A stretch of 64,000 nucleotides of DNA from Desulfovibrio sp. X2 (GCF_000422205.1 NZ_ATHV01000019.1:124001-188000), one strand, 5' to 3'. Shown: positions 48,951-58,593, numbered from the stretch's first letter. A program made the numbers and translations. The notes: generated by a model from the sequence alone, not told the origin.

Positions 48951-50227
48951 GCACTTCCGGGAGCGATGAGAGCCCCCGGAAGGACGAGTCCGAGCAGGCC
49001 GCGGGAGAGCGCGAGGACGCCGCCAAGGGCCCTGCATCCGAGACTTCCGCGCCCACCGGGACTCCGGTCGAGGGGGCCGGTGAGGCCGGGACTGCCGCCG
49101 ACGCCGGGGAGTGTGCCCGGCCGGACGAAACTTTCGACACCTTTCCCGAGGATCCCTCGGCCCTGCCGTCCGAGGACCCCGCGCCCGTCATCCGGGCTCC
49201 GCAACCGGACGGGGAGGCTGCCGCCGCGACGCCGTCTTCAGCTTCGCCCGACACCCCCTCCGACCTTCCTGCAGTGAACGGCGAGACGCTTCCCGAGGTC
49301 CCCGCCGACTCCGAGGCCGAAGCCTCCGTGCCCGCCGTAGCCGGTGGGGGAGACGGCGAGCCGCCCGCGCCGCCTGCCGTGCCCGCCTCCGGGGACGGGG
49401 CCGACGGCGAGGCCGGAGACGACGAGGAAGAGGACGAGGAGGAATCCGGCGCCGGGCGCATGTCCCTCTTCGAGCACCTGGGCGAGCTGCGCACGCGCGT
49501 CCTGCGCTGCATCATCGCCGCGCTCGTGGGCATGATGGCCTGCTGGGGCGTCAAGGAACGCATCCTGGACGCGCTCATGGCGCCCATGATGGTCGTGCTC
49601 AAGGCCGCCGGAGAGTCGCACTTCGTCTACCTCGAGCCCGCCGAGGCCTTCTTCACCTACATGAAGGCCAGCATGATCGGCGGCCTCGTGCTCGTCAGCC
49701 CCTACATCTTCTATCAGTTCTGGCGCTTCATCGCCCCCGGGCTCTATGCGCACGAACGGCGCTGGCTGATGCCCATCTCCCTGGCCTCGGCCGTGCTCTT
49801 CGTCGGCGGCGCGAGCTTCGGCTACTTCGTGGTCTTCCCCTTCGGCTTCGAGTATTTCGCGAGCTTCATCAGCCCCCAGTTGCAGTTCCTGCCCGCGCTG
49901 TCGACCTACTTCGGCTTCTGCGTCAAGCTGCTCGTGGCGTTCGGTCTCATCTTCGAGCTGCCCCTCTTCGTGCTCTTCCTGGCCCGCCTCGGCTTGGTCA
50001 CGGCGCAGGGCATGAAGCGCTTCCGCCGCTGGGCCATCCTCATGACCTTCATCGTGGCCGCCATCCTCACGCCTCCCGACCCCTTCTCCCAGGTGGCAAT
50101 GGCTCTGCCGCTCCTGGCCCTCTACGAGATCTCGATCGTCGTGGCCAAGGTCTTCGGCAGGAAGCCCAAGAAGGAGCCGGAGCCGGAGGAGGACGTGGAA
50201 GAGGAACGCGGAGGCGAGGAGGCGTAA
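48947..50227 (+). CDS. tatC: Sec-independent translocase protein TatC with long acidic N-terminal extension
   Basis: 426 aa from the ATG overlapping tatB. The TatC core of six helices begins at residue 172 (MSLFEHLGELRTRVLR, ATG 49460). It includes the conserved Glu of YLEPAEAFFTYMK and GLYAHERRWLMP, and ends in a Glu-rich tail. The first 171 residues are a low-complexity Glu/Ala/Pro/Ser region with an acidic stretch just before the core, absent from ordinary TatC (about 250 aa). Initiation at 49460 would give a normal-length protein, but the ATGA overlap favours the long form. With TatB it recognises twin-arginine signal peptides. Confidence 0.9.
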   Translation: MSTSGSDESPRKDESEQAAGEREDAAKGPASETSAPTGTPVEGAGEAGTAADAGECARPDETFDTFPEDPSALPSEDPAPVIRAPQPDGEAAAATPSSASPDTPSDLPAVNGETLPEVPADSEAEASVPAVAGGGDGEPPAPPAVPASGDGADGEAGDDEEEDEEESGAGRMSLFEHLGELRTRVLRCIIAALVGMMACWGVKERILDALMAPMMVVLKAAGESHFVYLEPAEAFFTYMKASMIGGLVLVSPYIFYQFWRFIAPGLYAHERRWLMPISLASAVLFVGGASFGYFVVFPFGFEYFASFISPQLQFLPALSTYFGFCVKLLVAFGLIFELPLFVLFLARLGLVTAQGMKRFRRWAILMTFIVAAILTPPDPFSQVAMALPLLALYEISIVVAKVFGRKPKKEPEPEEDVEEERGGEEA

Positions 50228-50293
50228 GGGCTGCTTGCCTTGCCTTGTGCCCTGTTCCGTGTCATGACCGGCTATAACAGGAAAAGAGAACCG

Positions 50294-50884
50294 ATGAGCA
50301 CGAGAAAGGCCGCGATCTCGCGGGAGACAAGGGAAACGAGCATCCGGATCGAGCTCGACTGCGACGGCAGCGGCAAGATCTCCGTGGACACCGGCTTCGG
50401 CTTCGCGGACCACATGCTCACCCTGCTGGCCTTCTGGGCCGGTTTCGACCTCAGCGTCACCTGCAAGGGCGACCTCGAGATCGACGCCCACCACAGCCTC
50501 GAGGATGTCGGACTGACTCTCGGCCAGGCCCTTGCGGAGGCCTTGGGCGACAAGCAGGGCATCGAGCGTGTGGGGCTGGCCAAGGTCCCCATGGACGAGG
50601 CTCTTTCCGAGGTCGTGGTGGACCTCTCCGGCCGTCCCTATTTCGTCTATCTCGGCGACGAGATTCTCCCTCCCGTGATCGCGGGAGAGGAGAAGGACGT
50701 CTGGCGGGAGTTCCTGAAATCTTTTGCCTATCGCGCCCAGTTCAATCTGCACCTGCGTTTCGAATACGGTACCAACGGCCACCATCTGCTGGAGTCGGCC
50801 TTCAAGGGCCTCGGCCTTGCTCTGCGCGCTGCGCTTCGCCAAAGCCGCAGCGGCGTGACCAGCACCAAGGGAAGCCTCGACTGA
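50294..50884 (+). CDS. hisB: Imidazoleglycerol-phosphate dehydratase HisB
   Basis: 196 aa from ATG 50294; the frame opens 54 bases earlier without ribosome-site support. Two-fold repeated metal-binding motifs are present: [10 protein letters not shown] and [12 protein letters not shown] in the first half, and RPYFVY and [16 protein letters not shown] in the second. Monofunctional (no N-terminal phosphatase). Catalyses dehydration of imidazoleglycerol phosphate in histidine synthesis. hisA follows after an unrelated lipoprotein gene. Confidence 0.95.
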   Translation: MSTRKAAISRETRETSIRIELDCDGSGKISVDTGFGFADHMLTLLAFWAGFDLSVTCKGDLEIDAHHSLEDVGLTLGQALAEALGDKQGIERVGLAKVPMDEALSEVVVDLSGRPYFVYLGDEILPPVIAGEEKDVWREFLKSFAYRAQFNLHLRFEYGTNGHHLLESAFKGLGLALRAALRQSRSGVTSTKGSLD

Positions 50885-50899
50885 CGGGAGTCTCTACCG

Positions 50900-51607
50900 A
50901 TGCCGCGCATTCTTCGCCAAATCCTGTTTCTGGTCCTGGCCGTGCTTCTTCTCGCCGCCGCCGGCTGCGAGAAGAAAGCCCCGCCGCCGCCCGACCTGAC
51001 CGCGACCAAGACCCTGGCCGTGGCCGGTTTCAGCAACCCCCAGCACCAGTGGGAGCTGCTCGCCGGATGCACCCCAAGCACCTGCACCCTCGTCAAGCCC
51101 GAGGTGCTGGTGAAGCTGAACCAGGTCCTCGCCGACGACCTCACCGCCGCGGGCAAGGCCTTCGTGCCCCGCAACGCGGTCAGCGGCTGCCAGGAGACGG
51201 CCAAGCTCGGCCAGTATTCAGGTTCGCAGCAGGCCCAGGCGCTCAGCTACTGGCTCGAGGTGGGGCGCTGCGTGGGCACGGACTATCTGCTCGTGCCGCA
51301 GCTCATGGCCTACCGCGAGCGCGTGGGCGGCGAGTGGGGTGTTCAGCAGCCCGCGAGCGTGGTCATGTACGTCTACCTGATCGACGTCGCGAACGGGGGC
51401 ATCGCCCGCCGCTTCGCCTTCGACGAAAAGCAGCAGGCCCTGTCCGAGAACCTTCTCGACCTCGGCAAGTTCGTGGACCGCGGCGGCAAGTGGATCACGG
51501 CCGAACAGATGGCCGACGAGGCGATAGCGGAGTCGCTGCGCTCGCTCGGCCTGGGCGCCCCCGAACAGACCGGCACGGCGAAGACGGGAACGGGGCAGGC
51601 CCAGTGA
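50900..51607 (+). CDS. Putative lipoprotein between hisB and hisA
   Basis: 235 aa. The lipoprotein signal peptide ends in the lipobox LAAAGC, with Cys23 as the lipidation site, followed by EKKAPPPP. The mature part has [10 protein letters not shown] near its start, four more cysteines (in [14 protein letters not shown] and GRCVG), and a globular region around [23 protein letters not shown]. The layout recalls outer-membrane lipoproteins that compute a regulated protein or peptidoglycan contact, but no family is recognised with certainty. Its stop overlaps the hisA GTG by three bases, so it is transcribed with the histidine genes. Confidence 0.75.
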   Translation: MPRILRQILFLVLAVLLLAAAGCEKKAPPPPDLTATKTLAVAGFSNPQHQWELLAGCTPSTCTLVKPEVLVKLNQVLADDLTAAGKAFVPRNAVSGCQETAKLGQYSGSQQAQALSYWLEVGRCVGTDYLLVPQLMAYRERVGGEWGVQQPASVVMYVYLIDVANGGIARRFAFDEKQQALSENLLDLGKFVDRGGKWITAEQMADEAIAESLRSLGLGAPEQTGTAKTGTGQAQ

Positions 51608-52350
51608 TCCTTTTTCCCGCCATCGACATCAAGGACGGTCGCTGTGTGCGGCTGCGCCAGGGGAAGAAGGACGACGTCACCGTTTTCGGAGAGGATCCCG
51701 TGGCCGCCGCCAGGCATTGGGTGGACCTCGGAGCGCGGTTCCTGCACGTGGTGGACCTCGACGGCGCCTTCGACGGCAAGCCGGTCAACTTCGGCCTCGT
51801 GCGCCGCATCTGCTGCGAGCTCGGCGTGTCCGTGCAGCTCGGCGGCGGCATCCGCGACCTGGAGACGGCCTCCGCCTACCTGGAAGCGGGCGTGACGCGG
51901 CTCATCATCGGCACCATGGCCCTCGAGAACCCCGACCTTTTCGCATCCATGTGCCGCGCCCTGCCCGGCCGCGTCGGCGTCTCCCTGGACGCGGACGACG
52001 GGCGGCTCAAGACCAAGGGCTGGGTGGCGGACGCCGGGCTCACCGTGGCCGACGTGCTGCCCCGCCTCGAGGACCTGGGCGTGAGCTTTCTGGTCTACAC
52101 CGACATCGGCCGCGACGGCATGCACGCCGGGGTCAACACGGCCGCCATGGAGCGGCTGTGCTCCTCGACGGGCATCCCCGTGGTGGCGGCAGGCGGCGTG
52201 ACCAACCTCGACGACCTGAAGGCCCTGTGGCCGCTCACGGCCAAGGGGCTCGAAGGCGTCATCACCGGCCGTGCCATCTATGAAGGCACGCTCGACTTCA
52301 AGGCTGCCCAGGACTGGATCGCCGGCCAAAAGGCCGGGCAGAAGGCCTGA
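51604..52350 (+). CDS. hisA: ProFAR isomerase HisA
   Basis: 248 aa from GTG 51604, overlapping the lipoprotein stop. Isomerises ProFAR to PRFAR in histidine synthesis through a TIM barrel. The catalytic aspartates are in [14 protein letters not shown] (Asp near residue 7) and [14 protein letters not shown]. The phosphate-binding loops LGGGIRD and [12 protein letters not shown] are intact. Normal length for the family. Confidence 0.95.
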   Translation: MILFPAIDIKDGRCVRLRQGKKDDVTVFGEDPVAAARHWVDLGARFLHVVDLDGAFDGKPVNFGLVRRICCELGVSVQLGGGIRDLETASAYLEAGVTRLIIGTMALENPDLFASMCRALPGRVGVSLDADDGRLKTKGWVADAGLTVADVLPRLEDLGVSFLVYTDIGRDGMHAGVNTAAMERLCSSTGIPVVAAGGVTNLDDLKALWPLTAKGLEGVITGRAIYEGTLDFKAAQDWIAGQKAGQKA

Positions 52351-52416
52351 GGGACGCCCGAACGGGATGTGTCCGCCGCGCGCTCCGGCGCCGCCGGGCG
52401 GGCAAAGGAGGAACCC

Positions 52417-52617
52417 ATGCGTACGATCAAGGTCAAGGGAATGAGCTGCCAGCATTGCGTCGCCTCGGTCACCGAGGCCCTGTCGAAGATTCCCGGCGTG
52501 AGCCAGGTCAAGGTCGACCTCGCTTCCGGCACCGCCACCTTCGCCGAGGCCTCGCCCGTCAGCGCCGCGACGCTCACGCAGGCCATCGAGGGCATCGGCT
52601 TCGAGGTCGAGCTCTAG
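52417..52617 (+). CDS. Small heavy-metal-associated (CopZ-like) metallochaperone
   Basis: 66 aa from ATG 52417, which follows AAAGGAGG. A single HMA domain: KVKGMSCQHCVASVTEALSKIPGV with the metal-binding CxxC in GMSCQHC, ending AIEGIGFEVEL. Such proteins carry Cu(I) to P-type ATPases or regulators. No copper ATPase is nearby, so the partner is unknown. It lies 66 bases after hisA and is followed by a terminator, so it may be the last gene of that transcript or have its own promoter. Confidence 0.9.
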   Translation: MRTIKVKGMSCQHCVASVTEALSKIPGVSQVKVDLASGTATFAEASPVSAATLTQAIEGIGFEVEL

Positions 52618-52666
52618 CGCCTGTCCCTGCCCGCCCCTTACGGCAAGGCGGACGAACGAAATGCAC

Positions 52667-52701
52667 GCGCCCTGTCTCCCGCGAGGAGGCAGGGCGCTTT
52701 T
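52667..52701 (+). terminator. Intrinsic terminator after the HMA gene
   Basis: Stem GCGCCCTG (52667-52674) with CAGGGCGC (52690-52697), extended inward by CTCC/GGAG, then TTTT. It lies 50 bases after the HMA stop and also separates it from the convergent DUF3179 gene. Confidence 0.85.
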
Positions 52702-52716
52702 CGTTTCAGGCCCGTT

Positions 52717-53778
52717 TCAGCGGATGAGGGAGATGCCGGGCCAGCGGGCCTTGACGGCGAACCAGTCGGCCTCGAAGGACGTGGCGCCGTCGACGGCGAG
52801 GTCTCCGCTCGCGGTGTCGCGCGCCACGCGCACAGGGCGGGCGTCCAGGGTGAGGTCGAGCCCTTGGGGGTGGCGCAGGTCGAAGTCCTTGATCTCGGCC
52901 GCGACGCGCTTCTCGCCGTTCTGCACGACGAGCACGCGGTCCTTGGGACCGAGCGGGCCGCCGTGGGTGGACACGGGGAAGATCAAGGCGGCGGAGTCGC
53001 CGTAGGCCTGGAAGGGGGCGCTGTCGTAGTCCCAGCCGGTGCCGTCGGGCGGCACCAGGACGAGGGTCGCGGGATTGGCGGCCAGCCAGCGGGCCCAGGT
53101 CGTGCGCGTCACCGGGAAGGTCGCGGGCTTTTCCCCGGTGCGGGGACCGGAAAAGGCGACTCCGTCCATCTGCACGAAGCGGCTCTTGGTCTCGCGATCC
53201 GTGAGCACGAGGTTCGATTCGGAGACCTGGCCGCTCGGGACCAGGGTGCAGCCGGAAAAGCCCACGGCGGAGTCGGCGTAGGGGCAATAGGTCAGGCTGC
53301 GCTTCTCGCCGTCTGCCAGGAAGTTGGCCACCTCGTGCCAGGCCATTATGCGCATGGGGAACGCGGCCGTGAACCCCTCCATGCGCACGCCGAAGACCTC
53401 CTCGTCACCGGGCAGGGAGGCCTCGCGCGCGGGCACGAAGCGCGGGTCGGCGATGGCCAGGGATTCCGCGCAGGGCTCTCCTTCCGCCAGGGTTTTGACG
53501 ACGGGCAGGCGGCACTCGCTGCTCCCCTGACGCATCGTCCAGATGCCCATGTAGGAGCCGCCGTCCTTTCCCGCCTCGTCCTTTGCCGCGGTTTCCGCCC
53601 TGGCCGAGGCAGCGGGCAGCGCGAGCGCGAGGCAGAGGAGGGCCGTGAGCAGGCCCGGCAGGAAGGGCAGCACGCGGGAAGTCCCGCGGCAGGCGCTGCC
53701 GCGGGCGTCCGGCCGAAAAAAGGGCGGGACCCGGTTGCCCGGACCCCGCCCCGAATGGGTGCTGCGTTGTTGCGTCAC
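52717..53778 (-). CDS. DUF3179 family exported protein
   Basis: 353 aa from a GTG two bases after uraA. A basic N-terminus, then a signal peptide (LPFLPGLLTALLCLALALPAASARA, about residues 37-61); a later GTG start near residue 36 is possible. The DUF3179 domain is recognisable from FGVRMEGFTAAFPMRIMAWHEVANF, LTYCPYADSAVGFSG, SESNLVLTDRETKSRFVQMDGVAFSG and TWARWLAANPATLVL. Its function is not established. It is the last gene of a run upp-uraA-DUF3179, but nothing connects it to uracil. Confidence 0.82.
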   Translation of the reverse strand: MTQQRSTHSGRGPGNRVPPFFRPDARGSACRGTSRVLPFLPGLLTALLCLALALPAASARAETAAKDEAGKDGGSYMGIWTMRQGSSECRLPVVKTLAEGEPCAESLAIADPRFVPAREASLPGDEEVFGVRMEGFTAAFPMRIMAWHEVANFLADGEKRSLTYCPYADSAVGFSGCTLVPSGQVSESNLVLTDRETKSRFVQMDGVAFSGPRTGEKPATFPVTRTTWARWLAANPATLVLVPPDGTGWDYDSAPFQAYGDSAALIFPVSTHGGPLGPKDRVLVVQNGEKRVAAEIKDFDLRHPQGLDLTLDARPVRVARDTASGDLAVDGATSFEADWFAVKARWPGISLIR

Positions 53779-53780
53779 GC

Positions 53781-55028
53781 CTATTCGTCATCCCGTTCGG
53801 GGAGCACGAGGTTGAGGATCACGCCGAGGATTCCTGCAAGTCCGATGCCGCCCATGCGGAACTCGCCGCCGAAGGGCAGGCTCATGCCGCCCATGCCCAT
53901 GACCACCACCACCCCGACGATGGCCAGGTTGCGGGGCTTCATGAGATCCATGCGGGAGCGCACCAGGGCGTTCATGCCGACCACGGTGATGGCGCCGAAG
54001 AGCAGGATCATGATGCCGCCCATGACCGGCACGGGCACGGTCTGGAGGAAGGCGCCGAGCTTGCCCACGAAGGCCAGGGCCACGGCGCAGATGCTGGCCC
54101 AGGTCATGATCGCCGGGTTGAAGACCTTGGTCAGGGCCACGGCGCCGGTGACCTCGGAGTAGGTGGTGTTCGGGGGGCCGCCGAGGAGGGAGGCCATGGA
54201 GGTGGCCAGGCCGTCGCCGAGCAGGGTGCGGTGCAGCCCCGGGTCCTCGACGAAGTTCTTGCCGGTCACCGAGCTGATGGCCAGGATGTCGCCGAAGTGC
54301 TCGATGGCCGGGGCGATGGCCACGGGCACGATGAAGAGCACGGCCTGCCAGTTGAGCTCGGGGGAGACGAAGTGGGGCAGGGCGAAGAGCGGCGCATCGA
54401 TCACGGCCTTGAAGGAGACGATGCCCATGGCCAGGCTCAGCAGATAGCCCGCCGTGATTCCGGCGAGGATCGGCACGAGCTTCAGCATGCCGCGCCCGAA
54501 GAGCGAGGCGACGATGGTCACGGCCAGGGAGAAGAGGGAGATGAGCAGCGCGGTGTTCTCGGGCACGAGCACGGCCGAGCCGTCGCCGGTCTTGCCCATG
54601 GCCATGTTCACGGCCACCGGCGCCAGGATGAGGCCGATGGTCATGATTACCGGGCCGACCACGATGGGCGGCAGGACGCGCTCGAGCACCTTGGGCCCGA
54701 AGCTTTTGATGAGCCCGGCGAGGAGCACGTAGACCAGGCCCGCGGCGACCAGGCCCGAGAGGGTCTGGGGGATGCCCCAGGTCTTCACGCCGTAGATGAT
54801 GGGCGCGATGAAGGCGAAGGAAGAGGCCAGGAAGACCGGCACCTTGCCCTTGGTGATGATCTGGAAGAGCAGCGTGCCCGCGCCCGCCGTGAACAGGGCC
54901 ACGTTGGGGTCGAGCCCCGTGAGCAGCGGCACCAGGACAAGGGCGCCGAAGGCCACGAAGAGCATTTGCGCGCCGAGGAGGGCGTCGCGCAGGCGGAAGA
55001 CGTAGTTCGTGCTGGAGTGGGTGGACAT
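53781..55028 (-). CDS. uraA: Uracil permease UraA
   Basis: 415 aa with about 13-14 hydrophobic segments. Nucleobase:cation symporter-2 signatures: LLGAQMLFVAFGALVLVPLLTGLDPN, QAVLFIVPVAIAPAIEHFGDILAISSVTGKNF (the conserved Glu of the uracil site is in AIEHFGD), and LGGPPNTTYSEVTGAVALTKV. It imports uracil, which Upp, encoded 35 bases upstream, traps as UMP. Confidence 0.95.
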   Translation of the reverse strand: MSTHSSTNYVFRLRDALLGAQMLFVAFGALVLVPLLTGLDPNVALFTAGAGTLLFQIITKGKVPVFLASSFAFIAPIIYGVKTWGIPQTLSGLVAAGLVYVLLAGLIKSFGPKVLERVLPPIVVGPVIMTIGLILAPVAVNMAMGKTGDGSAVLVPENTALLISLFSLAVTIVASLFGRGMLKLVPILAGITAGYLLSLAMGIVSFKAVIDAPLFALPHFVSPELNWQAVLFIVPVAIAPAIEHFGDILAISSVTGKNFVEDPGLHRTLLGDGLATSMASLLGGPPNTTYSEVTGAVALTKVFNPAIMTWASICAVALAFVGKLGAFLQTVPVPVMGGIMILLFGAITVVGMNALVRSRMDLMKPRNLAIVGVVVVMGMGGMSLPFGGEFRMGGIGLAGILGVILNLVLPERDDE

Positions 55029-55063
55029 GGTCGTCTCCGTCGTTTGTCGGCCTCGCAGCCGGT

Positions 55064-55690
55064 CTACTTGGTGCCGAATATCTTGTCCCCGGCGTCGCCC
55101 AGGCCGGGAATGATGTAGCCTTGCTCGTTCAGACGCTCGTCGATGGCCGCGACGTAGACCTCGACGTCCGGGTGCTGCTCCTCGAGCTTCTTCAGACCCT
55201 CGGGCGCGGCCACCAGGAAGATGCCCTTGATGGACGTGCAGCCGGCTTCCTTGAGCAGGTCGATGGTGGCCAGCAGCGTGCCGCCCGTGGCCAGCATGGG
55301 ATCGAGGATCAGCGCGGTGCGCTTGTCGATCTCGTTGGCCAGCTTGACGTAGTAGCGCACGGGCTCGAGCGTCTCCTCGTTGCGGTAGAGCCCCACCACG
55401 CTGACCTTGGCGCCGGGGATCATGTCCATGACGCCGTCCAGCATGCCCAGCCCCGCGCGCAGGATGGGGACAACCGTGACCTTCTTGCCCTTGATGTGCT
55501 CGACCTCGACCGGGCCGGCCCAGCCCTTGATCACCGTCTTCTGGGTTTCGAAATCCTTGGTCGCCTCGTAGGTCAGAAGCCGGGCGACCTCGCTGGCCAG
55601 GGCACGGAACTGTTTGGTGCTGATGCCCTCTTCGCGCATGATGCCGAGCTTGTGTCTGACCAGCGGATGGTCCACAACGGTGACAGGCAC
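55064..55690 (-). CDS. upp: Uracil phosphoribosyltransferase Upp
   Basis: 208 aa from GTG with AAGGAGG close upstream. Converts uracil and PRPP to UMP. The PRPP-binding loop [22 protein letters not shown] is intact (about 128-150). The uracil pocket motif [17 protein letters not shown] is at the C-terminus. First gene of the salvage unit upp-uraA. The 277 bases upstream, shared with the divergent CoaE fusion gene, show no convincing promoter or other feature. Confidence 0.96.
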   Translation of the reverse strand: MPVTVVDHPLVRHKLGIMREEGISTKQFRALASEVARLLTYEATKDFETQKTVIKGWAGPVEVEHIKGKKVTVVPILRAGLGMLDGVMDMIPGAKVSVVGLYRNEETLEPVRYYVKLANEIDKRTALILDPMLATGGTLLATIDLLKEAGCTSIKGIFLVAAPEGLKKLEEQHPDVEVYVAAIDERLNEQGYIIPGLGDAGDKIFGTK

Positions 55691-55967
55691 GGAAGCCTCC
55701 TTGTGCGTTGAGTAATGCTAGTGATTCTGAAGAGTTGTTGTGGGAAGAAGACTTCCCTCTCGACCATAAGCTGACCGTATTTACTGGCCGGGAAGAGGGG
55801 GGTCAAGCCCCAAGAATGGGCGATGACGAAATAGCCGAAGCATGCCAAGATGGCGGTCCGGCGAAAGGCGCGCCGGGCAGGAACCGCGCGGCCGTGAAGC
55901 TGGTTGCGCAACAAGGACGGACTGCTCCCGGATGGCCGGATGCGGTCAAGGAAGGCACGACCCAGAC

Positions 55968-57704
55968 ATGATCCAGACGAGCGGCGACGACCGCGCCATC
56001 GAGAATCTCTATTCCGGGCGGGCTCCGGCCTCGGCGGCCGGAAAACGGCTGGACGCCGTGCTGGCCCGGTGCGTGGCCGGACTCGGCGTGTCGCGCGCCC
56101 GGGTGCAGGAGTTCGTGCGCCAGGGGCTGGCCCTGGTGGACGGCCGCGTGGAAGACAAGCCGGGCCGCAAGCTGGCCGGGGGCGAGATGCTCGAGCTTTC
56201 CGGCCGCGTGCGCGCTCCTGCGCTGCAGGCCGGACGCGAGGGCGTGCGCGTGCTCTACCGCGACGAGGCCCTGGCCGTGGTGGACAAGCCCGCAGGGCTG
56301 ACCACGCATCCCGCGCCCGGCATCGACGAGGAGACCCTGGTCCACCGCCTGCTGCGCGATTTCCCGGAGATCGCCGCGCAGCACGAGGAGCGGCCGGGGA
56401 TCGTGCACCGTCTGGACAAGGACACCTCCGGCCTCATCCTGGCCGCGCTCTCGGACCGCGCGCGGCTGAAGCTGTCCGAGGCCTTTGCCGAGCGCGCCAC
56501 GGGCAAGGTCTATCTGGCCCTGGTGTACGGCGTGCCCGCGCCCGCCAAGGGCCGCATCGACGCGCCCGTGGGCCGCGACCCGGGCAGCCGCACGCGCATG
56601 GCCGTGGTCGCCAAGGGCGGCCGCCACGCGCTCTCGGACTATGCCGTGGCCTGGACGGCGCCGAACGGCCGCTTCTCCCTCGTGGCCGTGCGCATCCACA
56701 CCGGCCGCACCCACCAGATCAGGGTGCACATGGCGCACATCGGCCATCCGCTGCTCGGCGACGCGGTCTACGGGCCGCGCCAGTGGGCCGAGATGCGCCG
56801 CGAGGAGCCGGGCCTGGCCAGGCTGGCCGCGCGCCAGATGCTGCACGCCTTCGCCCTGGCCTTTCCCCACCCGGACGACGGCCGTCCCATGTGCTTCCGT
56901 TCGCCGCCGCCCGCGGATTTCAGGCGCCTGCCGCTGCATCTTTCCCGCTTTGTGCAGCGCGTGGCCGTGGTCGGCCTGCCCGGGGCGGGCAAGTCCGCCT
57001 TCTGCCGCCTGCTCGGCCAGGGCGGGGCAGCGGTCTTCTCGGCGGACCGCGCCGTGGCCCTCGAGTACGAGCCCGGCGCGGACGGCTGGCATCTCCTGCG
57101 CGGCCGCTTCGGGGAGCGCTTCGTGCCCGGCGCTGACGAGCCCGTGGACCGCCGGGCCCTGTTTCAGGCCATGCGCGAATCGCCCCAGGTGCGCCGAGAG
57201 GTGGAGGAGATCGTCCACCCCCTGGTGCGCCACCGGCTGCACGCCTTCTATGCGCAGCACGCGGGCGCTCGCCTGGCCGTGGCCGAGGTGCCGCTCTTCC
57301 AGGAGAAGGGCTGGCGCGAGGAGGCCGACGCCGTGGTCTGCGTGCGCGCCGCGTCCGAGGTGCGGCTGGCCCGGGTGACGGCGCGGGGCCTCTCGCCGGA
57401 ACTGGCCGCCTGGCTGGACAGCTGGCAGTGGCCCGACGAGCGCAAGGCCGCCGCGGCCGACGTGGTCGTGGTCAACGACGGCAGCCTCGCGGACCTATCG
57501 GCCGAGGCCGCGCGCGCCCTTTGCGAGCTTCGTGCCCTGCGTCGGGCGCGCATGCGTACCCTCGGGGAGCGCATCGCCGCCCTGTGGCGCGGCGAGGGCG
57601 TGCCTTTCCTCTCCGATCTCGCGGCCGAGTTCGCCTGCGAGTACATGACCGGTCCCGAAGACGCGGGCGATCCCCCGGACCAGGGCAAGGGGCCGGGCGC
57701 GTGA
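55968..57704 (+). CDS. coaE: RluA-family pseudouridine synthase fused to dephospho-CoA kinase
   Basis: 578 aa from ATG 55968. Residues 1 to about 325: S4 RNA-binding domain (GKRLDAVLARCVAGLGVSRARVQEFV) and RluA catalytic domain with GIVHRLDKDTSGLILAALS, whose Asp is the catalytic residue, plus HTGRTHQIRVHMAHIGHPLLGD. From about 330: a P-loop kinase, RVAVVGLPGAGKSAFCRLL, with VAEVPLFQEKGW, typical of CoaE (last step of CoA synthesis). The linker is short. CoaE-type fusions with RluA are, to my knowledge, a Desulfovibrio feature. Its stop overlaps the rhomboid GTG by four bases. Confidence 0.92.
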   Translation: MIQTSGDDRAIENLYSGRAPASAAGKRLDAVLARCVAGLGVSRARVQEFVRQGLALVDGRVEDKPGRKLAGGEMLELSGRVRAPALQAGREGVRVLYRDEALAVVDKPAGLTTHPAPGIDEETLVHRLLRDFPEIAAQHEERPGIVHRLDKDTSGLILAALSDRARLKLSEAFAERATGKVYLALVYGVPAPAKGRIDAPVGRDPGSRTRMAVVAKGGRHALSDYAVAWTAPNGRFSLVAVRIHTGRTHQIRVHMAHIGHPLLGDAVYGPRQWAEMRREEPGLARLAARQMLHAFALAFPHPDDGRPMCFRSPPPADFRRLPLHLSRFVQRVAVVGLPGAGKSAFCRLLGQGGAAVFSADRAVALEYEPGADGWHLLRGRFGERFVPGADEPVDRRALFQAMRESPQVRREVEEIVHPLVRHRLHAFYAQHAGARLAVAEVPLFQEKGWREEADAVVCVRAASEVRLARVTARGLSPELAAWLDSWQWPDERKAAAADVVVVNDGSLADLSAEAARALCELRALRRARMRTLGERIAALWRGEGVPFLSDLAAEFACEYMTGPEDAGDPPDQGKGPGA

Positions 57705-58429
57705 TCCCCCTGCGGGACAGCATCCCCAACCTCAAGCCGCCGTTCGCCGCGTGGACCATCCTCGCGCTCAACGTGCTGGTCTTTCTGGGGGAGCTCAGCC
57801 TGCCGCGTCCCGTGCTCTTCGACGTGATGCACGTCTTCGGCCTGGTCCCCGCCCGCTACCTGGGGGCCCACTCCGTGATGTACACGACGAGTGCCGCCTT
57901 CGAGGCGCTGCCCTTCCTCACGCATATGTTCCTGCACAGCGGCTGGATGCACCTCCTGCTCAACATGTGGTCCCTGTGGATCTTCGCGGACAACGTGGAG
58001 GACGCCATGGGACCGCTGCGCTTCGTTGTCTTCTACCTCGTGTGCGGGCTTTGCGCCGTGGGCACGCACATGCTCTTCTTTCCAGGCTCCACCGTCCCGG
58101 TCATCGGCGCGTCCGGGGCCATCGCCGGGGTCATGGGCGCCTACTTCGTGCTCTATCCGCACAGCCGCGTGCTGACGCTCATCCCCATCTTCATCTTTCC
58201 GTGGATCGTGGAGATTCCCGCCGTCTTCTTCCTGGGGCTCTGGTTCGCCCTGCAGTTCCTCTTCGGCCTCGCGGGATCGGTCGGCAGGGGCGGCGGCGAA
58301 GGCGTGGCCTTCTGGGCGCACGTGGGCGGCTTCGCCGCGGGCATGGCGCTGATCAAGTTGTTCGCGCTGCGCGACCGCTGCGTGTACTGCTACAACCGCG
58401 ATTCGCGGCGCTACGAGCGCGGGAGCTGA
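57701..58429 (+). CDS. Rhomboid-family intramembrane serine protease
   Basis: 242 aa from a GTG overlapping coaE. About six membrane helices. Family motifs: LTHMFLHSGWMHLLLNMWSLWIF, with the HxxxN pattern before the active site. The catalytic Ser is in GASGAIAGVMGAYFVLYP (about residue 131) and the catalytic His in AFWAHVGGFAAGM. It ends with a short cysteine-containing cytoplasmic tail (CVYCYN). Substrates are unknown. It is a probable second gene of the coaE unit. Confidence 0.93.
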   Translation: MIPLRDSIPNLKPPFAAWTILALNVLVFLGELSLPRPVLFDVMHVFGLVPARYLGAHSVMYTTSAAFEALPFLTHMFLHSGWMHLLLNMWSLWIFADNVEDAMGPLRFVVFYLVCGLCAVGTHMLFFPGSTVPVIGASGAIAGVMGAYFVLYPHSRVLTLIPIFIFPWIVEIPAVFFLGLWFALQFLFGLAGSVGRGGGEGVAFWAHVGGFAAGMALIKLFALRDRCVYCYNRDSRRYERGS

Positions 58430-58593
58430 GGGCGGGCGGAGAAAAATCGGGACAATCGCGCCGCGCGCCTTGCCAAGCCGGAAAAAGTGCCCATAGTGAA
58501 GATTTGGGGTTGAAGCCCGGGGCGCGACAGGATATCGCCCCAGGACTTCCCCTTTTCCCCCGTTTTCCGTTTCCGCAGACGAGAGAGGAACAC

